From assembly GCF_001719615.1 (NCBI RefSeq), contig NZ_MDVX01000001.1, forward strand, positions 558,001-622,000: 64,000 bases of DNA. Reading direction: 5' to 3'. Shown one piece after another: positions 8,516 to 17,619 of the stretch (its first letter is position 1; each line of letters opens with the position of its first letter). The translations under genes were made by a program, and so were the position numbers. This DNA is from Neptunicoccus sediminis. GTDB lineage: Bacteria; Pseudomonadota; Alphaproteobacteria; Rhodobacterales; Rhodobacteraceae. The notes beneath the pieces were generated by a model that was not told where the DNA came from, did no database searches, and worked only from the letters and a program-made list of their open reading frames with translations.

Positions 8516-10924
8516 ATGAAATTCACACTGTCTTGGCTAAAGCATCACTTGGACACAGATGCATCCTTGGATGACATCCTTTACGCGCTGACCGATCTGG
8601 GGTTGGAAGTTGAAGATGTCGTAAACCCGCTGGACAAGCTGAAGGATTTTACCGTCGCTTATGTAAAAGAGGCGGAAAAGCATCCGGATGCGGACAAACT
8701 GCGGGTGTGTCAGGTGGAAACCGACGACGGGATACAGCAGATCATCTGTGGTGCGCCGAATGCGCGGGCGGGTATCCGTGTGGTTCTGTGTAAACCGGGC
8801 ATGTATGTGCCGGGGATTGATACCACCATCGGTGTTGGCAAGATTCGCGGCGTGGAAAGTTTCGGCATGATGGCCTCCGAGCGGGAGCTGGAGCTGTCCG
8901 AGGAACATGACGGGATTATCGAACTGTCGGGTGAACCGGCGGTTGGATCGAAGTTTGTGGACTGGCTGGCGGCGAACCAGCCTGAAAAGATTGATCCGGT
9001 GATCGAAATTGCAATTACCCCGAACCGCCCCGATGCACTGGGCGTGCGGGGCATTGCGCGGGATCTCGCGGCGCGGGGTCTTGGAACGCTCAAACCGGTT
9101 CCGACACCGCAGATTGAGGGCAGTTTTGCCAGCCCAATGACCGTATCCATTGACGAGGACACACTGTCGGGCTGTCCGGTGTTTTATGGCCGTCTGATCA
9201 AAGGCGTCAAGAACGGCCCGTCTCCGGCTTGGCTGCAATCCCTGCTGAAAGCAGTGGGACTGCGTCCGATTTCCATGCTGGTGGATGTGACCAATTTCTT
9301 CACGATGGACCAGAACCGTCCGCTGCATGTGTTTGATGCAGATAAGGTTGCGGGGAACCTTCGGGTGCACCGTGCCAAGGGCGGCGAAACGATCATGGCG
9401 CTCGACGATAAGGAATATACCTTTGACGCTGGCATGATGGTGATCTCTGACGATAACGGGCCTGAAAGCATTGCCGGTATCATGGGCGGGGCGGAAACCG
9501 GCTGCACCGAGGATACGGTCAATGTGTTCATTGAAAGCGCCTATTGGACGCCGAAAGAAATCGCCGTTTCCGGTCGGAAACTGCGGATCAATTCCGATGC
9601 CCGCTACAGGTTTGAGCGGGGGGTCGATCCTGCCTTCACACCGGACGGGCTGGATCATGCGGTTAAAATGATCCTTGATCACTGCGGCGGGGACGCCTCT
9701 GAAGTGGTTGTGGCTGGCGCTGTGCCGGATGTGTCCCGTCAGTACAAGCTCGACACGGATCGGGTGCAGTCCTTGGTCGGGATGGAAATTCCGGCAGAAA
9801 CCCAAGTTGCCACGCTCAAAGCGCTCGGCTTTAAGGTGGAGGGCGATCAGGTGACACCACCGACATGGCGTCCCGATGTGCTTGGCCCTGCCGATCTGGT
9901 GGAAGAAGTGGCGCGGATTGCCTCGCTGACCAAGCTGGAGCCGAAACCTCTGTCGCGACCAAGCGGTGTGCAAAAGCCGATCCTGACACCGATGCAGAAG
10001 CGCGAAACGCTTGCGCGGCGCACGGTGGCGGCGCTTGGCTATAATGAATGCGTGACCTATTCCTTCATCGACAGGAAGAGCGCTGAACTCTTTGGTGGCG
10101 GGTCGGATGCGGTGATGCTGAGCAACCCGATCAGCGCGGATCTCAGCCATATGCGGCCCTCACTGTTGCCCGGCCTGCTGGCGGCGGCGGCCCGTAATCA
10201 GGCCCGCGGCATCGCGGATATGGCTTTGTTCGAGGTGGGTCCGGTGTTTCACGGCGGTGAGCCGGAAGAACAGGAAGTGCTGGCAACAGGGCTGTTGGTC
10301 GGTCACACCGGGCCGCGTGATCCTTTCGGGGCCCGCCGCCCCGTAGACACCTATGATGCGAAGGCCGATGCCGAAGCGGTGCTGTCTGCTATCGGTGCGC
10401 CCGACAAGCTGATGGTGCTGCGCGGCGCGAACAACTGGTGGCATCCGGGACGTTCGGGAAAACTGTCCCTTGGACCGAAAAACGTGCTGGCAGGGTTCGG
10501 GGAAATCCACCCCAAAGTGCTAAGCGCGATGGGCGTAAAAGGGCCGGCGGTGGCCTTTGCGGTGCATATCGCCAAGCCACCGTTCCCCAAGAAGAAATCC
10601 ACCACCCGCACGGCGTTGAACTTTTCGGATCTGCAAGCGGTTGATCGGGATTTCGCCTTTGTGGTGGACGATAAGGTTGAGGTTCTGACCCTGCTCAATG
10701 CGGCGAAAGGGGCGGATAAGACGCTGATTTCCGACGCTTCCGTGTTCGATCTGTTCAGTGGGGCCAAAGCCGAGGCGCAGATGGGCGAGGGCAAGAAATC
10801 CGTCGCGATCACCGTGCGCCTGCAACCCAAGGACGCGACCCTGACCGACAAGGATATTGAGGCGGTTTCCGCCAAGATTATCGAGAAAGTCGGCAAGGCC
10901 ACAGGCGGCGTGCTGCGCGGTTAA
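8516..10924 (+). CDS. pheT: Phenylalanyl-tRNA synthetase beta subunit
   Basis: This 802-residue subunit shows the full bacterial layout: an N-terminal tRNA-binding EMAP-like domain (about residues 40-150), B3/B4 editing domain (about 215-385, with the MVDVTNFF motif), B5 domain (about 400-470), a catalytic-like core, and a C-terminal ferredoxin-fold anticodon domain (from about 705). The start KFTLSWLK is typical. It follows pheS and ends in a strong terminator. Confidence 0.97.
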   Translation: MKFTLSWLKHHLDTDASLDDILYALTDLGLEVEDVVNPLDKLKDFTVAYVKEAEKHPDADKLRVCQVETDDGIQQIICGAPNARAGIRVVLCKPGMYVPGIDTTIGVGKIRGVESFGMMASERELELSEEHDGIIELSGEPAVGSKFVDWLAANQPEKIDPVIEIAITPNRPDALGVRGIARDLAARGLGTLKPVPTPQIEGSFASPMTVSIDEDTLSGCPVFYGRLIKGVKNGPSPAWLQSLLKAVGLRPISMLVDVTNFFTMDQNRPLHVFDADKVAGNLRVHRAKGGETIMALDDKEYTFDAGMMVISDDNGPESIAGIMGGAETGCTEDTVNVFIESAYWTPKEIAVSGRKLRINSDARYRFERGVDPAFTPDGLDHAVKMILDHCGGDASEVVVAGAVPDVSRQYKLDTDRVQSLVGMEIPAETQVATLKALGFKVEGDQVTPPTWRPDVLGPADLVEEVARIASLTKLEPKPLSRPSGVQKPILTPMQKRETLARRTVAALGYNECVTYSFIDRKSAELFGGGSDAVMLSNPISADLSHMRPSLLPGLLAAAARNQARGIADMALFEVGPVFHGGEPEEQEVLATGLLVGHTGPRDPFGARRPVDTYDAKADAEAVLSAIGAPDKLMVLRGANNWWHPGRSGKLSLGPKNVLAGFGEIHPKVLSAMGVKGPAVAFAVHIAKPPFPKKKSTTRTALNFSDLQAVDRDFAFVVDDKVEVLTLLNAAKGADKTLISDASVFDLFSGAKAEAQMGEGKKSVAITVRLQPKDATLTDKDIEAVSAKIIEKVGKATGGVLRG

Positions 10925-10948
10925 CCTGCCTTCACCTGCAACAGCTCC

Positions 10949-10980
10949 AAAAGGCCCGACCCTGTGTTCGGGCCTTTTCT
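10949..10980 (+). terminator. Intrinsic terminator of pheST
   Basis: An 11-bp stem, AAAAGGCCCGA with TCGGGCCTTTT, encloses an 8-base loop. It lies 25 bases after the pheT stop. Confidence 0.9.
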
Positions 10981-11069
10981 TGTAGAAAACCTTGTTTTTC
11001 GTCGTAAATCTGGCGGATAGTGGGCTGACTTTGAAGTATCAGCTTAGAAAAAAGCAAATCGGGGACAGT

Positions 11070-11504
11070 ATGTTAAAAGAATTCAGGAATTTTATTGCCC
11101 GCGGCAATGTCATGGATATGGCTGTCGGGATCATTATCGGGGCGGCGTTTACTGCCATCGTCAAGTCGATGGTCGATGACCTGATCAATCCCTTTGTCGG
11201 GCTGTTTACCGGCGGTGTGGATTTTACGAACCAGTTCATCATCCTGAGCGGCGACGGCACCTATGAGAGCCTTGCCGAAGCACGGGAGGCCGGAGCAGCC
11301 GTTTTTGCCTACGGGTCATTCATGATGGCGGTGATCAACTTTCTGATTATTGCATTTGTGGTCTTCCAGCTTGTCCGCACCGTGAACAAGGTTAAGGAAG
11401 CAGCCATGAAAAAAGATGAAATGCCTGCGGAAGAGGCGGCCCCTGCGGGACCATCGGAACTGGAAGTACTGCTGCAAATCCGAGATTCGCTGGAACGCAG
11501 GTAG
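11070..11504 (+). CDS. mscL: Large-conductance mechanosensitive channel MscL
   Basis: The 144-residue channel has the conserved N-terminal [20 protein letters not shown] segment (amphipathic helix and start of TM1), TM1 ending near LINPF, a periplasmic loop, TM2 (about residues 90-110, [16 protein letters not shown]) and a charged C-terminal helix. It acts as an emergency valve on hypo-osmotic shock. I chose the ATG at 11070, with a GGGGAC site, over an upstream frame extension because MscL proteins begin MLKEF. Confidence 0.95.
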   Translation: MLKEFRNFIARGNVMDMAVGIIIGAAFTAIVKSMVDDLINPFVGLFTGGVDFTNQFIILSGDGTYESLAEAREAGAAVFAYGSFMMAVINFLIIAFVVFQLVRTVNKVKEAAMKKDEMPAEEAAPAGPSELEVLLQIRDSLERR

Positions 11505-11526
11505 GCCGGATCAGGCCGTGACGACG

Positions 11527-11555
11527 AAAAAACCCGCCGGAATGGCGGGTTTTTT
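11527..11555. terminator. Bidirectional terminator between mscL and ald
   Basis: AAAAAACCCGCC and GGCGGGTTTTTT form a 12-bp stem with a 5-base loop. T-runs on both strands serve mscL (plus) and ald (minus), which converge here. Confidence 0.92.
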
Positions 11556-11566
11556 ATGGAGCAATA

Positions 11567-12685
11567 TTACGATTTCATTGCCACCTTCGGGGAAATCACA
11601 TCAATCCCCAGCGCCTTGCCCACTGCGTAATAGGTCAGCTTGCCCGCATGGGTGTTAAGCCCGTTCATCAGGTTCTCGTCGTCCTCGCACGCTTGACGCC
11701 AGCCCTTATCTGCCAGTGCAAGCATATGGGGAACCGTTGCATTCCCAAGGGCAATGGTTGAGGTTCGCGCCACAGCACCGGGCATATTGGCCACGCAATA
11801 ATGTACGATCCCGTCCACTTCATAAATCGGGTCGTCATGGGTGGTGGCTTTGGAGGTTTCAAAACAGCCCCCCTGATCAATGGCGACATCCACCAGCACC
11901 GAACCGGGCTGCATCAGGCCAAGCTGCTCGCGGCTGATTAGTTTGGGGGCCGCAGCGCCGGGGATCAGAACCGCGCCGATAACCATATCCATACGCGGCA
12001 GCAGTTCTGCCATAGCGCCCTTATCGGAATATTGCGTGGTCAGGCGGCCCATGAACACATCGTCCAGATAGGACAGGCGCGGAACCGAACGATCAAGCAC
12101 AGTCACATTCGCGCCCATGCCCACCGCCACACGTGCCGCAGCAGTGCCAACAACGCCGCCGCCGATGATCGCCACATTCGCAGGACGTACACCGGGCACG
12201 CCGCCCAACAGAACGCCACTGCCGCCATTGGCTTTTTGCAAGGCCCATGACCCTGTTTGGGGGGCCAGACGGCCAGCCACTTCGGACATCGGCGCCAGCA
12301 GGGGCAGGCCGCCGCGATTGTCGGTCACGGTTTCATAGGCAATCGCTGTTACACCGCTGTCCAGAAGGTCTTTGGTCTGTTCGGGGTCGGGCGCAAGGTG
12401 CAGGTAGGTATAGAGGATCTGCCCTTCGCGCAGTTGCTTGCGCTCTGCGGGTTGGGGTTCTTTGACTTTCACGACCATCTCGGCGCGGGCGAAGATTTCT
12501 TCGGCGGTGCTGACGATCTCTGCGCCGACGTCCCTGTAGGCCTCATCGGGAAAACCGGCGCCGGACCCTGCATTGGTTTCAATGATAACCGAATGACCGT
12601 GGGAAATGGCCTCCAGCGCGGCGGAGGGTGTGACCCCGACGCGGTATTCCTGATTTTTGATCTCTTTGGGGCAGCCGATTAGCAT
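11567..12685 (-). CDS. ald: Alanine dehydrogenase
   Basis: A 372-residue NAD-dependent enzyme that reversibly deaminates L-alanine to pyruvate and ammonium. It starts MLIGCPKEIKNQEYRVG with the substrate-binding arginine and lysine of the family, continues with SGAGFPDEAY, and has a Rossmann motif IIGGGVVGTAAA near residue 174. The start is at 12685, where an AGGAGGAT site precedes it; the longer upstream frame runs into the regulator's promoter. A divergent Lrp-family gene 145 bases away is the likely alanine-responsive activator. Confidence 0.96.
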   Translation of the reverse strand: MLIGCPKEIKNQEYRVGVTPSAALEAISHGHSVIIETNAGSGAGFPDEAYRDVGAEIVSTAEEIFARAEMVVKVKEPQPAERKQLREGQILYTYLHLAPDPEQTKDLLDSGVTAIAYETVTDNRGGLPLLAPMSEVAGRLAPQTGSWALQKANGGSGVLLGGVPGVRPANVAIIGGGVVGTAAARVAVGMGANVTVLDRSVPRLSYLDDVFMGRLTTQYSDKGAMAELLPRMDMVIGAVLIPGAAAPKLISREQLGLMQPGSVLVDVAIDQGGCFETSKATTHDDPIYEVDGIVHYCVANMPGAVARTSTIALGNATVPHMLALADKGWRQACEDDENLMNGLNTHAGKLTYYAVGKALGIDVISPKVAMKS

Positions 12686-12784
12686 TGTGATCCTCCTCTG
12701 TGCGGTGCTGTTTTGCCCAATTGTTAAGCATTTATTGCAACGCATGCGATTCAATCTGTTGTGTTCAAATGGCAATTTTTCGAA

Positions 12785-12802
12785 TAATCTGTCGCGAGAT
12801 TA
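12785..12802. promoter_or_regulatory. Candidate Lrp operator between ald and its regulator
   Basis: TAATCT-GTCGCG-AGATTA is an inverted repeat with 6-bp arms and a 6-base spacer, about 15 bp overall, similar in size to Lrp/AsnC-type sites. It lies in the 145-base divergent region, 100 bases from ald and 29 from the regulator start, placed to control both. Confidence 0.35.
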
Positions 12803-12830
12803 CTGCTACGCACAGAAAGTTTCGAAACCC

Positions 12831-13289
12831 GTGAAATTAGACGATATAGACCGTCGAATCCTGACTGCCCTGCAAAAAAGCGGGCGGATGTCCAATTCCG
12901 AACTGGCCGAGAAGATCAATCTCTCCGCCTCTGCCTGTCACAGACGGGTGCAGCGGCTGGAAACCGAAGGGGTCATAAAGAACTATGTGGCGATGCTCGA
13001 TCCCCGTGCGGTGGGGCGGCGGACCACGGTATTTGTCGAGATTTCACTACAAGGGCAAGCGGATGAGACGCTCGCCGCGTTTGAGCGGGAGGTCGCGCGG
13101 GTGCCGGATGTGCTGGAATGTCATCTTATGGCGGGCACGGCGGATTACCTGCTGAAAGTGGTTGCGGCGGATACGGATGATTACGCCCGTATTCATCGTC
13201 AGCATCTGGCCCGCCTGCCCGGTGTGGCGCAGTTGCAGTCCAGCTTTGCCCTGCGCACAGTTTTCAAAACCACGGCCCTGCCGCTTTAA
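12831..13289 (+). CDS. Lrp/AsnC family transcriptional regulator (AldR-like)
   Basis: The 152-residue regulator has an N-terminal helix-turn-helix (KLDDIDRRILTALQKSGRMSNSELA, with NLSASACHRRVQRLE as recognition helix) and a C-terminal RAM/ligand-binding domain from about residue 65. Being divergent from ald, it probably senses alanine and controls ald. I place the start at the GTG at 12831 because family proteins begin at this point; the frame is open further upstream but crosses the promoter region. The last 4 bases overlap the end of the convergent azlD gene. Confidence 0.9.
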   Translation: MKLDDIDRRILTALQKSGRMSNSELAEKINLSASACHRRVQRLETEGVIKNYVAMLDPRAVGRRTTVFVEISLQGQADETLAAFEREVARVPDVLECHLMAGTADYLLKVVAADTDDYARIHRQHLARLPGVAQLQSSFALRTVFKTTALPL

Positions 13290-13615
13290 CCCAGCAGATA
13301 TTGAACGGCGTAAAGGGTGGTCAGTCCGCTGAAAATTGCCCAAAGCGCGGATTTGCGCCACATGCCCATGCCAAAGGCCACAAGAGCTGCCAGCAACCGT
13401 GCAGGATCAGGTTCCCCCCCCGTCGCAGACGGCCACAGGATCAGCGGTGCAATCAGGCCGGGCAAGATGGCAACGGCGGTATAGCGCAGGTGACGCAGCG
13501 CCCATTGCGGCAGTTCGCGATCCCCAAGCAAGCCGAGAAACGACCAGCGGATGAAGAACGTGCCAAAGGCCATGCCCGCGATCACGATCCAGATTTGTGT
13601 TTGATCAAGGGTCAT
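13286..13615 (-). CDS. azlD: AzlD family branched-chain amino acid exporter subunit
   Basis: A 109-residue membrane protein with about four hydrophobic segments, including the family motif GTFFIRWSFLGLLG. AzlD works with AzlC to export branched-chain amino acids. Its ATG overlaps the azlC stop codon by 4 bases (ATGA), so the two are translationally coupled. The longer upstream frame is a shadow inside azlC. Confidence 0.88.
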   Translation of the reverse strand: MTLDQTQIWIVIAGMAFGTFFIRWSFLGLLGDRELPQWALRHLRYTAVAILPGLIAPLILWPSATGGEPDPARLLAALVAFGMGMWRKSALWAIFSGLTTLYAVQYLLG

Positions 13616-14328
13616 CTCTTGCGCCGCTCCAGCCAGAGTTCCGCCTGTGCACCCACCAACATGGCAATAGCCGCTGCAATTAGCAGTCCAAGGGAAAAGG
13701 GTATCCAGCTTAGCGTCAGTGCCGCGACCACCGACGTCACGGCCGCCAGCACATGGGGCAGGGTGCGCAAGGCAGGGGCGATAATCGCGATGAAACAGAT
13801 CGGCATGGCAAAATCGAGCGAGAATTCCGGCGGAATTGCCGCGCCAAAGGCCGCGCCCAGATAGGTGAATAAAATCCAGAAGGGGGTGATCGCCAGACCG
13901 CCGCCGATGAAATAAGCCGAGCGTTGTGCCACAGTCCACTGCATCTCAAGGGGCAGGCGGACGCTGGCCACCCCGAAGGTCTGATCCACGTTGAAATAGG
14001 CCAGCAACAGCTTTGTGCGCCCCCGCGCCTTGCCCAGATAGGGCACAAGGGCTGCGGAATACATTGCCATACGCAGGTTCACCGCCAGTGCGGTGGCCAG
14101 AATGATCAGGGTGGGTGCATGTTCTTCCAGCAGGATCAGCGCGGTGAACTGCGCAGCCCCGGCAATTACCAGAACGGTCATCGTCATGGTCTGGATCAGC
14201 GACAGGCCGAGTTCGGTTGCAGCCACGCCGAACATAAGCCCGAAGGGTGCGGCCACCAAAATAAACGGGGCGCAGTCGCGATAGCCTTCCCAGAAGGCGG
14301 TTTTGGTTGTGGTCTGTTCTGAAGTCAT
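13612..14328 (-). CDS. azlC: AzlC family branched-chain amino acid exporter
   Basis: This 238-residue protein has about six membrane segments and the AzlC signature region (FWEGYRDCAPFILVAAPFGLMFGV near the start, then GAAQFTALILLEEHAP). Together with AzlD it is predicted to pump branched-chain amino acids out. I chose the ATG at 14328; an ATG five codons upstream is also possible. It is divergent from fdhD with only about 50 bases between them. Confidence 0.9.
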   Translation of the reverse strand: MTSEQTTTKTAFWEGYRDCAPFILVAAPFGLMFGVAATELGLSLIQTMTMTVLVIAGAAQFTALILLEEHAPTLIILATALAVNLRMAMYSAALVPYLGKARGRTKLLLAYFNVDQTFGVASVRLPLEMQWTVAQRSAYFIGGGLAITPFWILFTYLGAAFGAAIPPEFSLDFAMPICFIAIIAPALRTLPHVLAAVTSVVAALTLSWIPFSLGLLIAAAIAMLVGAQAELWLERRKR

Positions 14329-14379
14329 GATGTTACTGTGCAACGAGTATGTGAGTTTTTTCCAAGTGGCAAATGCTAG

Positions 14380-15252
14380 ATGATTGAAAACAGTTCAAAT
14401 TATGTGATCCCGCCCAACAGCACGGGTGATGGATTGACCCGTGTGGTCTCTGGCCGCGACCATAGGGGCGCGGTGCAGGAGATACCAGTGGTAGAAGAGC
14501 GCCCGTTGACGATTTTCCTGAATGGTCAGGAAATCGTAACGGCGATGACCATCGGGGACTATCCGGCCTATCTCGCGCTCGGGTTTCTGCGCAATCAGGG
14601 GATGCTTGCGGCCGGAGAGTCTGTGCTTGGCGTGGATTACGACGAAGAGCTGGAAACCGTGGTTGTGCGCACCGATGGCAGTACCATCTATGAGGAAAAG
14701 CTGAAGAAAAAGACTCGCACCAGCGGTTGCGCGGTGGGAACCGTCTTTGGCGATATGATGGAAGGGCTTGATCAGGTGGAACTGCCAAAGGCGGAGCTGC
14801 GGACAAGCTGGCTCTATACACTGGCGCGGCAGATCAACCAGACGCCGAGCCTCTACCTCGCGGCGGGGGCGATCCACGGGTCGGTGCTGTGTCAGGAAGA
14901 CCGCCCGCTGGTCTATATGGAGGACGTGGGGCGGCACAATGCGGTGGATAAAATCGCCGGATGGATGTTGTCCGAACAGGTCGAAGGCGGCGACAAGATC
15001 ATGTACACTACAGGGCGGTTGACCTCGGAAATGGTGATCAAATGTGCTTTGATGGGCATACCTGTTCTGGTGTCCCGCTCGGGTTTTACCGCTTGGGGTG
15101 TGGAAATTGCGCAGCAGGTTGGCTTGACGTTGATCGGACGGATGCGCGGCAAACGTTTCATGTGCCTGAGCGGGGCAGACCGGATGATCTGGGATGCCGA
15201 TCCCGACCATGTGGCAGAAGACAAAGGCAAGCGGAGGTCTGGCCATGAATGA
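14380..15252 (+). CDS. fdhD: Formate dehydrogenase accessory sulfurtransferase FdhD
   Basis: The 290-residue protein matches FdhD, which passes sulfur from a cysteine desulfurase to the molybdenum cofactor of formate dehydrogenase. Conserved parts include EEPLTIFLNG-like RPLTIFLNGQEI, the cysteine loop, VYMEDVGRHNAVDKI and STGRLTSEMV-like TTGRLTSEMV. The cysteine loop reads SGCAVG (Cys117, Gly120) in place of the E. coli CxxC, so the second cysteine is missing. It begins a four-gene cofactor operon and overlaps mobA by 8 bases. Confidence 0.92.
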   Translation: MIENSSNYVIPPNSTGDGLTRVVSGRDHRGAVQEIPVVEERPLTIFLNGQEIVTAMTIGDYPAYLALGFLRNQGMLAAGESVLGVDYDEELETVVVRTDGSTIYEEKLKKKTRTSGCAVGTVFGDMMEGLDQVELPKAELRTSWLYTLARQINQTPSLYLAAGAIHGSVLCQEDRPLVYMEDVGRHNAVDKIAGWMLSEQVEGGDKIMYTTGRLTSEMVIKCALMGIPVLVSRSGFTAWGVEIAQQVGLTLIGRMRGKRFMCLSGADRMIWDADPDHVAEDKGKRRSGHE

Positions 15253-15856
15253 TCCGGTCGGGGTGATATTGGCAGGTGGTCTGGCGACCCGTATGGGCGG
15301 CGGTGACAAGGGGCTGATTGCGCTGGATGGCGTGTCCCTGTTGGGCCGCGTGCGGGTGCGGCTGCAACGCCAGCTTGATACGGTGATTTTGAATGCGAAC
15401 GGTGATCCCGAGCGTTTTGAAGGTTTGGGGCTTCCGGTGCAGCCGGACACGGTGGCAGGTTATGCCGGACCGTTGGCCGGTGTGCTGGCGGGGATGGATT
15501 GGGCGGCTGGACAGGGCGCCAGCCATATTGTGACTGTCGCGGCAGACACGCCGTTTTTCCCGCGCGATCTGGTTGTGCGTCTGCAAGGGGCGGGCAATGA
15601 TCTGGCAATGGCGGTGACACCGGATCCCGAAAGGGGCTTGGCGCGGCATCCAACGTTCGGGCTTTGGCCTGTGGCGGCGCGGGAAGACCTGCGGGCTGCA
15701 TTGAACGACGGGTTGCGCAAGGTGGTGCAATGGACCGCACCGCGCGGCTGTGCGCAGGTAGAGTTCGCCGCGACACCTTATGATCCGTTCTTCAACGTCA
15801 ACACGCCCGAGGACCTGAAACGGGCCGAAGCCATGATCGCGGAGTTTGATCTGTGA
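15245..15856 (+). CDS. mobA: Molybdenum cofactor guanylyltransferase MobA
   Basis: A 203-residue nucleotidyltransferase that attaches GMP to molybdopterin to make the bis-MGD cofactor used by formate dehydrogenase and related enzymes. It has the family's nucleotide loop LAGGLATRMGGGDKGL near residue 10 and an aspartate-containing VAADTPFFP motif near residue 98. The ATG lies inside the end of fdhD, and its stop overlaps the mobB start (GTGA). Confidence 0.95.
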   Translation: MNDPVGVILAGGLATRMGGGDKGLIALDGVSLLGRVRVRLQRQLDTVILNANGDPERFEGLGLPVQPDTVAGYAGPLAGVLAGMDWAAGQGASHIVTVAADTPFFPRDLVVRLQGAGNDLAMAVTPDPERGLARHPTFGLWPVAAREDLRAALNDGLRKVVQWTAPRGCAQVEFAATPYDPFFNVNTPEDLKRAEAMIAEFDL

Positions 15857-16344
15857 AAGTCTTTGGAATTACCGGCTGGAAAAATACCGGCAAGACCAGC
15901 CTTGTGGAGCGGCTCGTCGCCAATTTCACCGCACGGGGGCTGGTGGTGTCCACGGTGAAGCATGCGCATCACAATTTTGACGTGGATCAGGAAGGGCGGG
16001 ACAGTTACCGGCACCGCGAATCCGGGGCGCGGGAGGTTCTGTTGTGTTCGGGCACCCGCTGGGCCTTGATGCACGAATTGCGCGATACGCCAGAACCGCC
16101 GCTGCGTGAACTGCTGACCAAACTGTCGCCGGTGGATCTGGTGCTTGTGGAGGGGTTCAAGACCGAAGATCACGCCAAGCTGGAATGCCACCGGCAGGAG
16201 ACCGGAAAGACGCTGCTGGCGCCGAATGATCCGACAATCGTGGCGGTGGCAAGTGATGCGGCACCGGATGTTTCCTGTCCGCTGCTTGATCTGGATGACA
16301 CCGACAAAATTGCAGATTTCATACTTGGAAAGGTGGGTTTGTGA
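15853..16344 (+). CDS. mobB: Molybdopterin-guanine dinucleotide biosynthesis adapter MobB
   Basis: A 163-residue P-loop GTPase-like protein with Walker A GWKNTGKTSLVERL at residues 6-19, a conserved KHAHH segment, and LVLVEGFK near residue 97. MobB assists MobA in loading MGD. GTG start, overlapping the mobA stop by 4 bases; the moeA start overlaps its own stop. Confidence 0.94.
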   Translation: MKVFGITGWKNTGKTSLVERLVANFTARGLVVSTVKHAHHNFDVDQEGRDSYRHRESGAREVLLCSGTRWALMHELRDTPEPPLRELLTKLSPVDLVLVEGFKTEDHAKLECHRQETGKTLLAPNDPTIVAVASDAAPDVSCPLLDLDDTDKIADFILGKVGL

Positions 16345-17603
16345 TGCAGCCTCCGCCGCTGAAAGACGATTGTTTTGCCATGCCACCCGGTGTGGACTGG
16401 ACGCCGGTGGACAGGGCGCTGGCGCAGTTGCGCGAGCGGCTTCACGCGGTAACGCCTGTGGAAACAGTGGCGCTGGCTGCGGCGGGCGGGCGTATTCTGG
16501 CAGAGGATGTCAACGCGCGTCGATCCAGCCCGCCCTATGCCAATTCAGCCGTGGATGGTTACGGGCTGGCCCATGCCGGTTTGCCCGAAGGCGAGATTTG
16601 CACACTGCCGCTGGTGCAGGGACGCGCTGCGGCGGGGGGGCCTTTTGACGGGGTTCTGCCTGCGGGACAGGCGCTGCGCATCCTGACGGGGGCGCGGTTG
16701 CCGGATGGTGTGGACACGGTGGTGCTGGAAGAGGATTGCAGCGTTGAATCCGATCGCATCGCCTTTCGCAGCGGTCTGCGCCGCGGCGCGAACACCCGCA
16801 AGGCCGGAGAGGACGTGACAGCCGGTGCGGATGTTCTGGCTGCCGGACGCCGTCTTTTGCCGCAGGAGCTTGCCCTGCTGGCATCGGTGGGCGTGGCAGA
16901 GGTGCCGGTGCGCCGCCGCCTTCGGGTTGCAGTTCTTTCAACGGGGGATGAGGTTCTGGACATTGCCGCCGGCCCTGCGCGGGACGCGCAGATTTATGAC
17001 GCAAACCGTCCGATGCTGCTGCATCTGCTACAGTGTTGGGGCTGTGATCCGGTAGACCTTGGCCATGTGCGGGATGATCCTGAAACGGTCTGCGCGGCCT
17101 TTGATAAAGGCGCTGCACGTGCGGATGCGATCATTACCAGCGGCGGTGCATCGGCAGGGGATGAAGACCATGTCTCGGCGGTGTTAAAGGCAAAAGGCGG
17201 GTTGCAGAGCTGGCGTATCGCGATGAAGCCGGGCCGTCCGCTGGCACTGGCGCTTTGGGACGGGGTGCCTGTTTTTGGCCTGCCCGGAAATCCTGTGGCG
17301 GCACTGGTCTGCACTCTGATCTTTGCCCGTCCCGCGCTTGGGGTGCTGGCGGGGGCTGGATGGCTTGCGCCGCAGGGGTTTTTGGTTCCGGCTGCGTTTG
17401 CAAAATCCAAGAAGGCAGGGCGGCGCGAATATTTGCGGGCGCGAATGCGCGAGGGTCGCGCCGAGGTTTATCACTCCGAAGGGTCGGGGCGGATTTCAGG
17501 GCTAAGCTGGGCCGAGGGGCTGGTGGAACTGGGCGACGAGGCCCGCGACATTGTGCAGGGAGATCTCGTCACATTTTACCCGTTCGGGGCATTCGGTCTG
17601 TAA
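16341..17603 (+). CDS. moeA: Molybdopterin molybdenumtransferase MoeA
   Basis: This roughly 420-residue enzyme inserts molybdenum into adenylylated molybdopterin. Typical features are RSSPPYANSAVDGYG near residue 57, the STGDE motif (AVLSTGDEV near 200), TSGGASAGDEDHV near 258, and GLPGNPVAALV near 312. The start is either the GTG at 16341, overlapping mobB, or the next codon, an ATG. It completes the fdhD-mobA-mobB-moeA unit, which indicates a bis-MGD enzyme such as formate dehydrogenase elsewhere. Confidence 0.95.
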   Translation: MMQPPPLKDDCFAMPPGVDWTPVDRALAQLRERLHAVTPVETVALAAAGGRILAEDVNARRSSPPYANSAVDGYGLAHAGLPEGEICTLPLVQGRAAAGGPFDGVLPAGQALRILTGARLPDGVDTVVLEEDCSVESDRIAFRSGLRRGANTRKAGEDVTAGADVLAAGRRLLPQELALLASVGVAEVPVRRRLRVAVLSTGDEVLDIAAGPARDAQIYDANRPMLLHLLQCWGCDPVDLGHVRDDPETVCAAFDKGAARADAIITSGGASAGDEDHVSAVLKAKGGLQSWRIAMKPGRPLALALWDGVPVFGLPGNPVAALVCTLIFARPALGVLAGAGWLAPQGFLVPAAFAKSKKAGRREYLRARMREGRAEVYHSEGSGRISGLSWAEGLVELGDEARDIVQGDLVTFYPFGAFGL

Positions 17604-17619
17604 AGGACCGCCATGAAGT

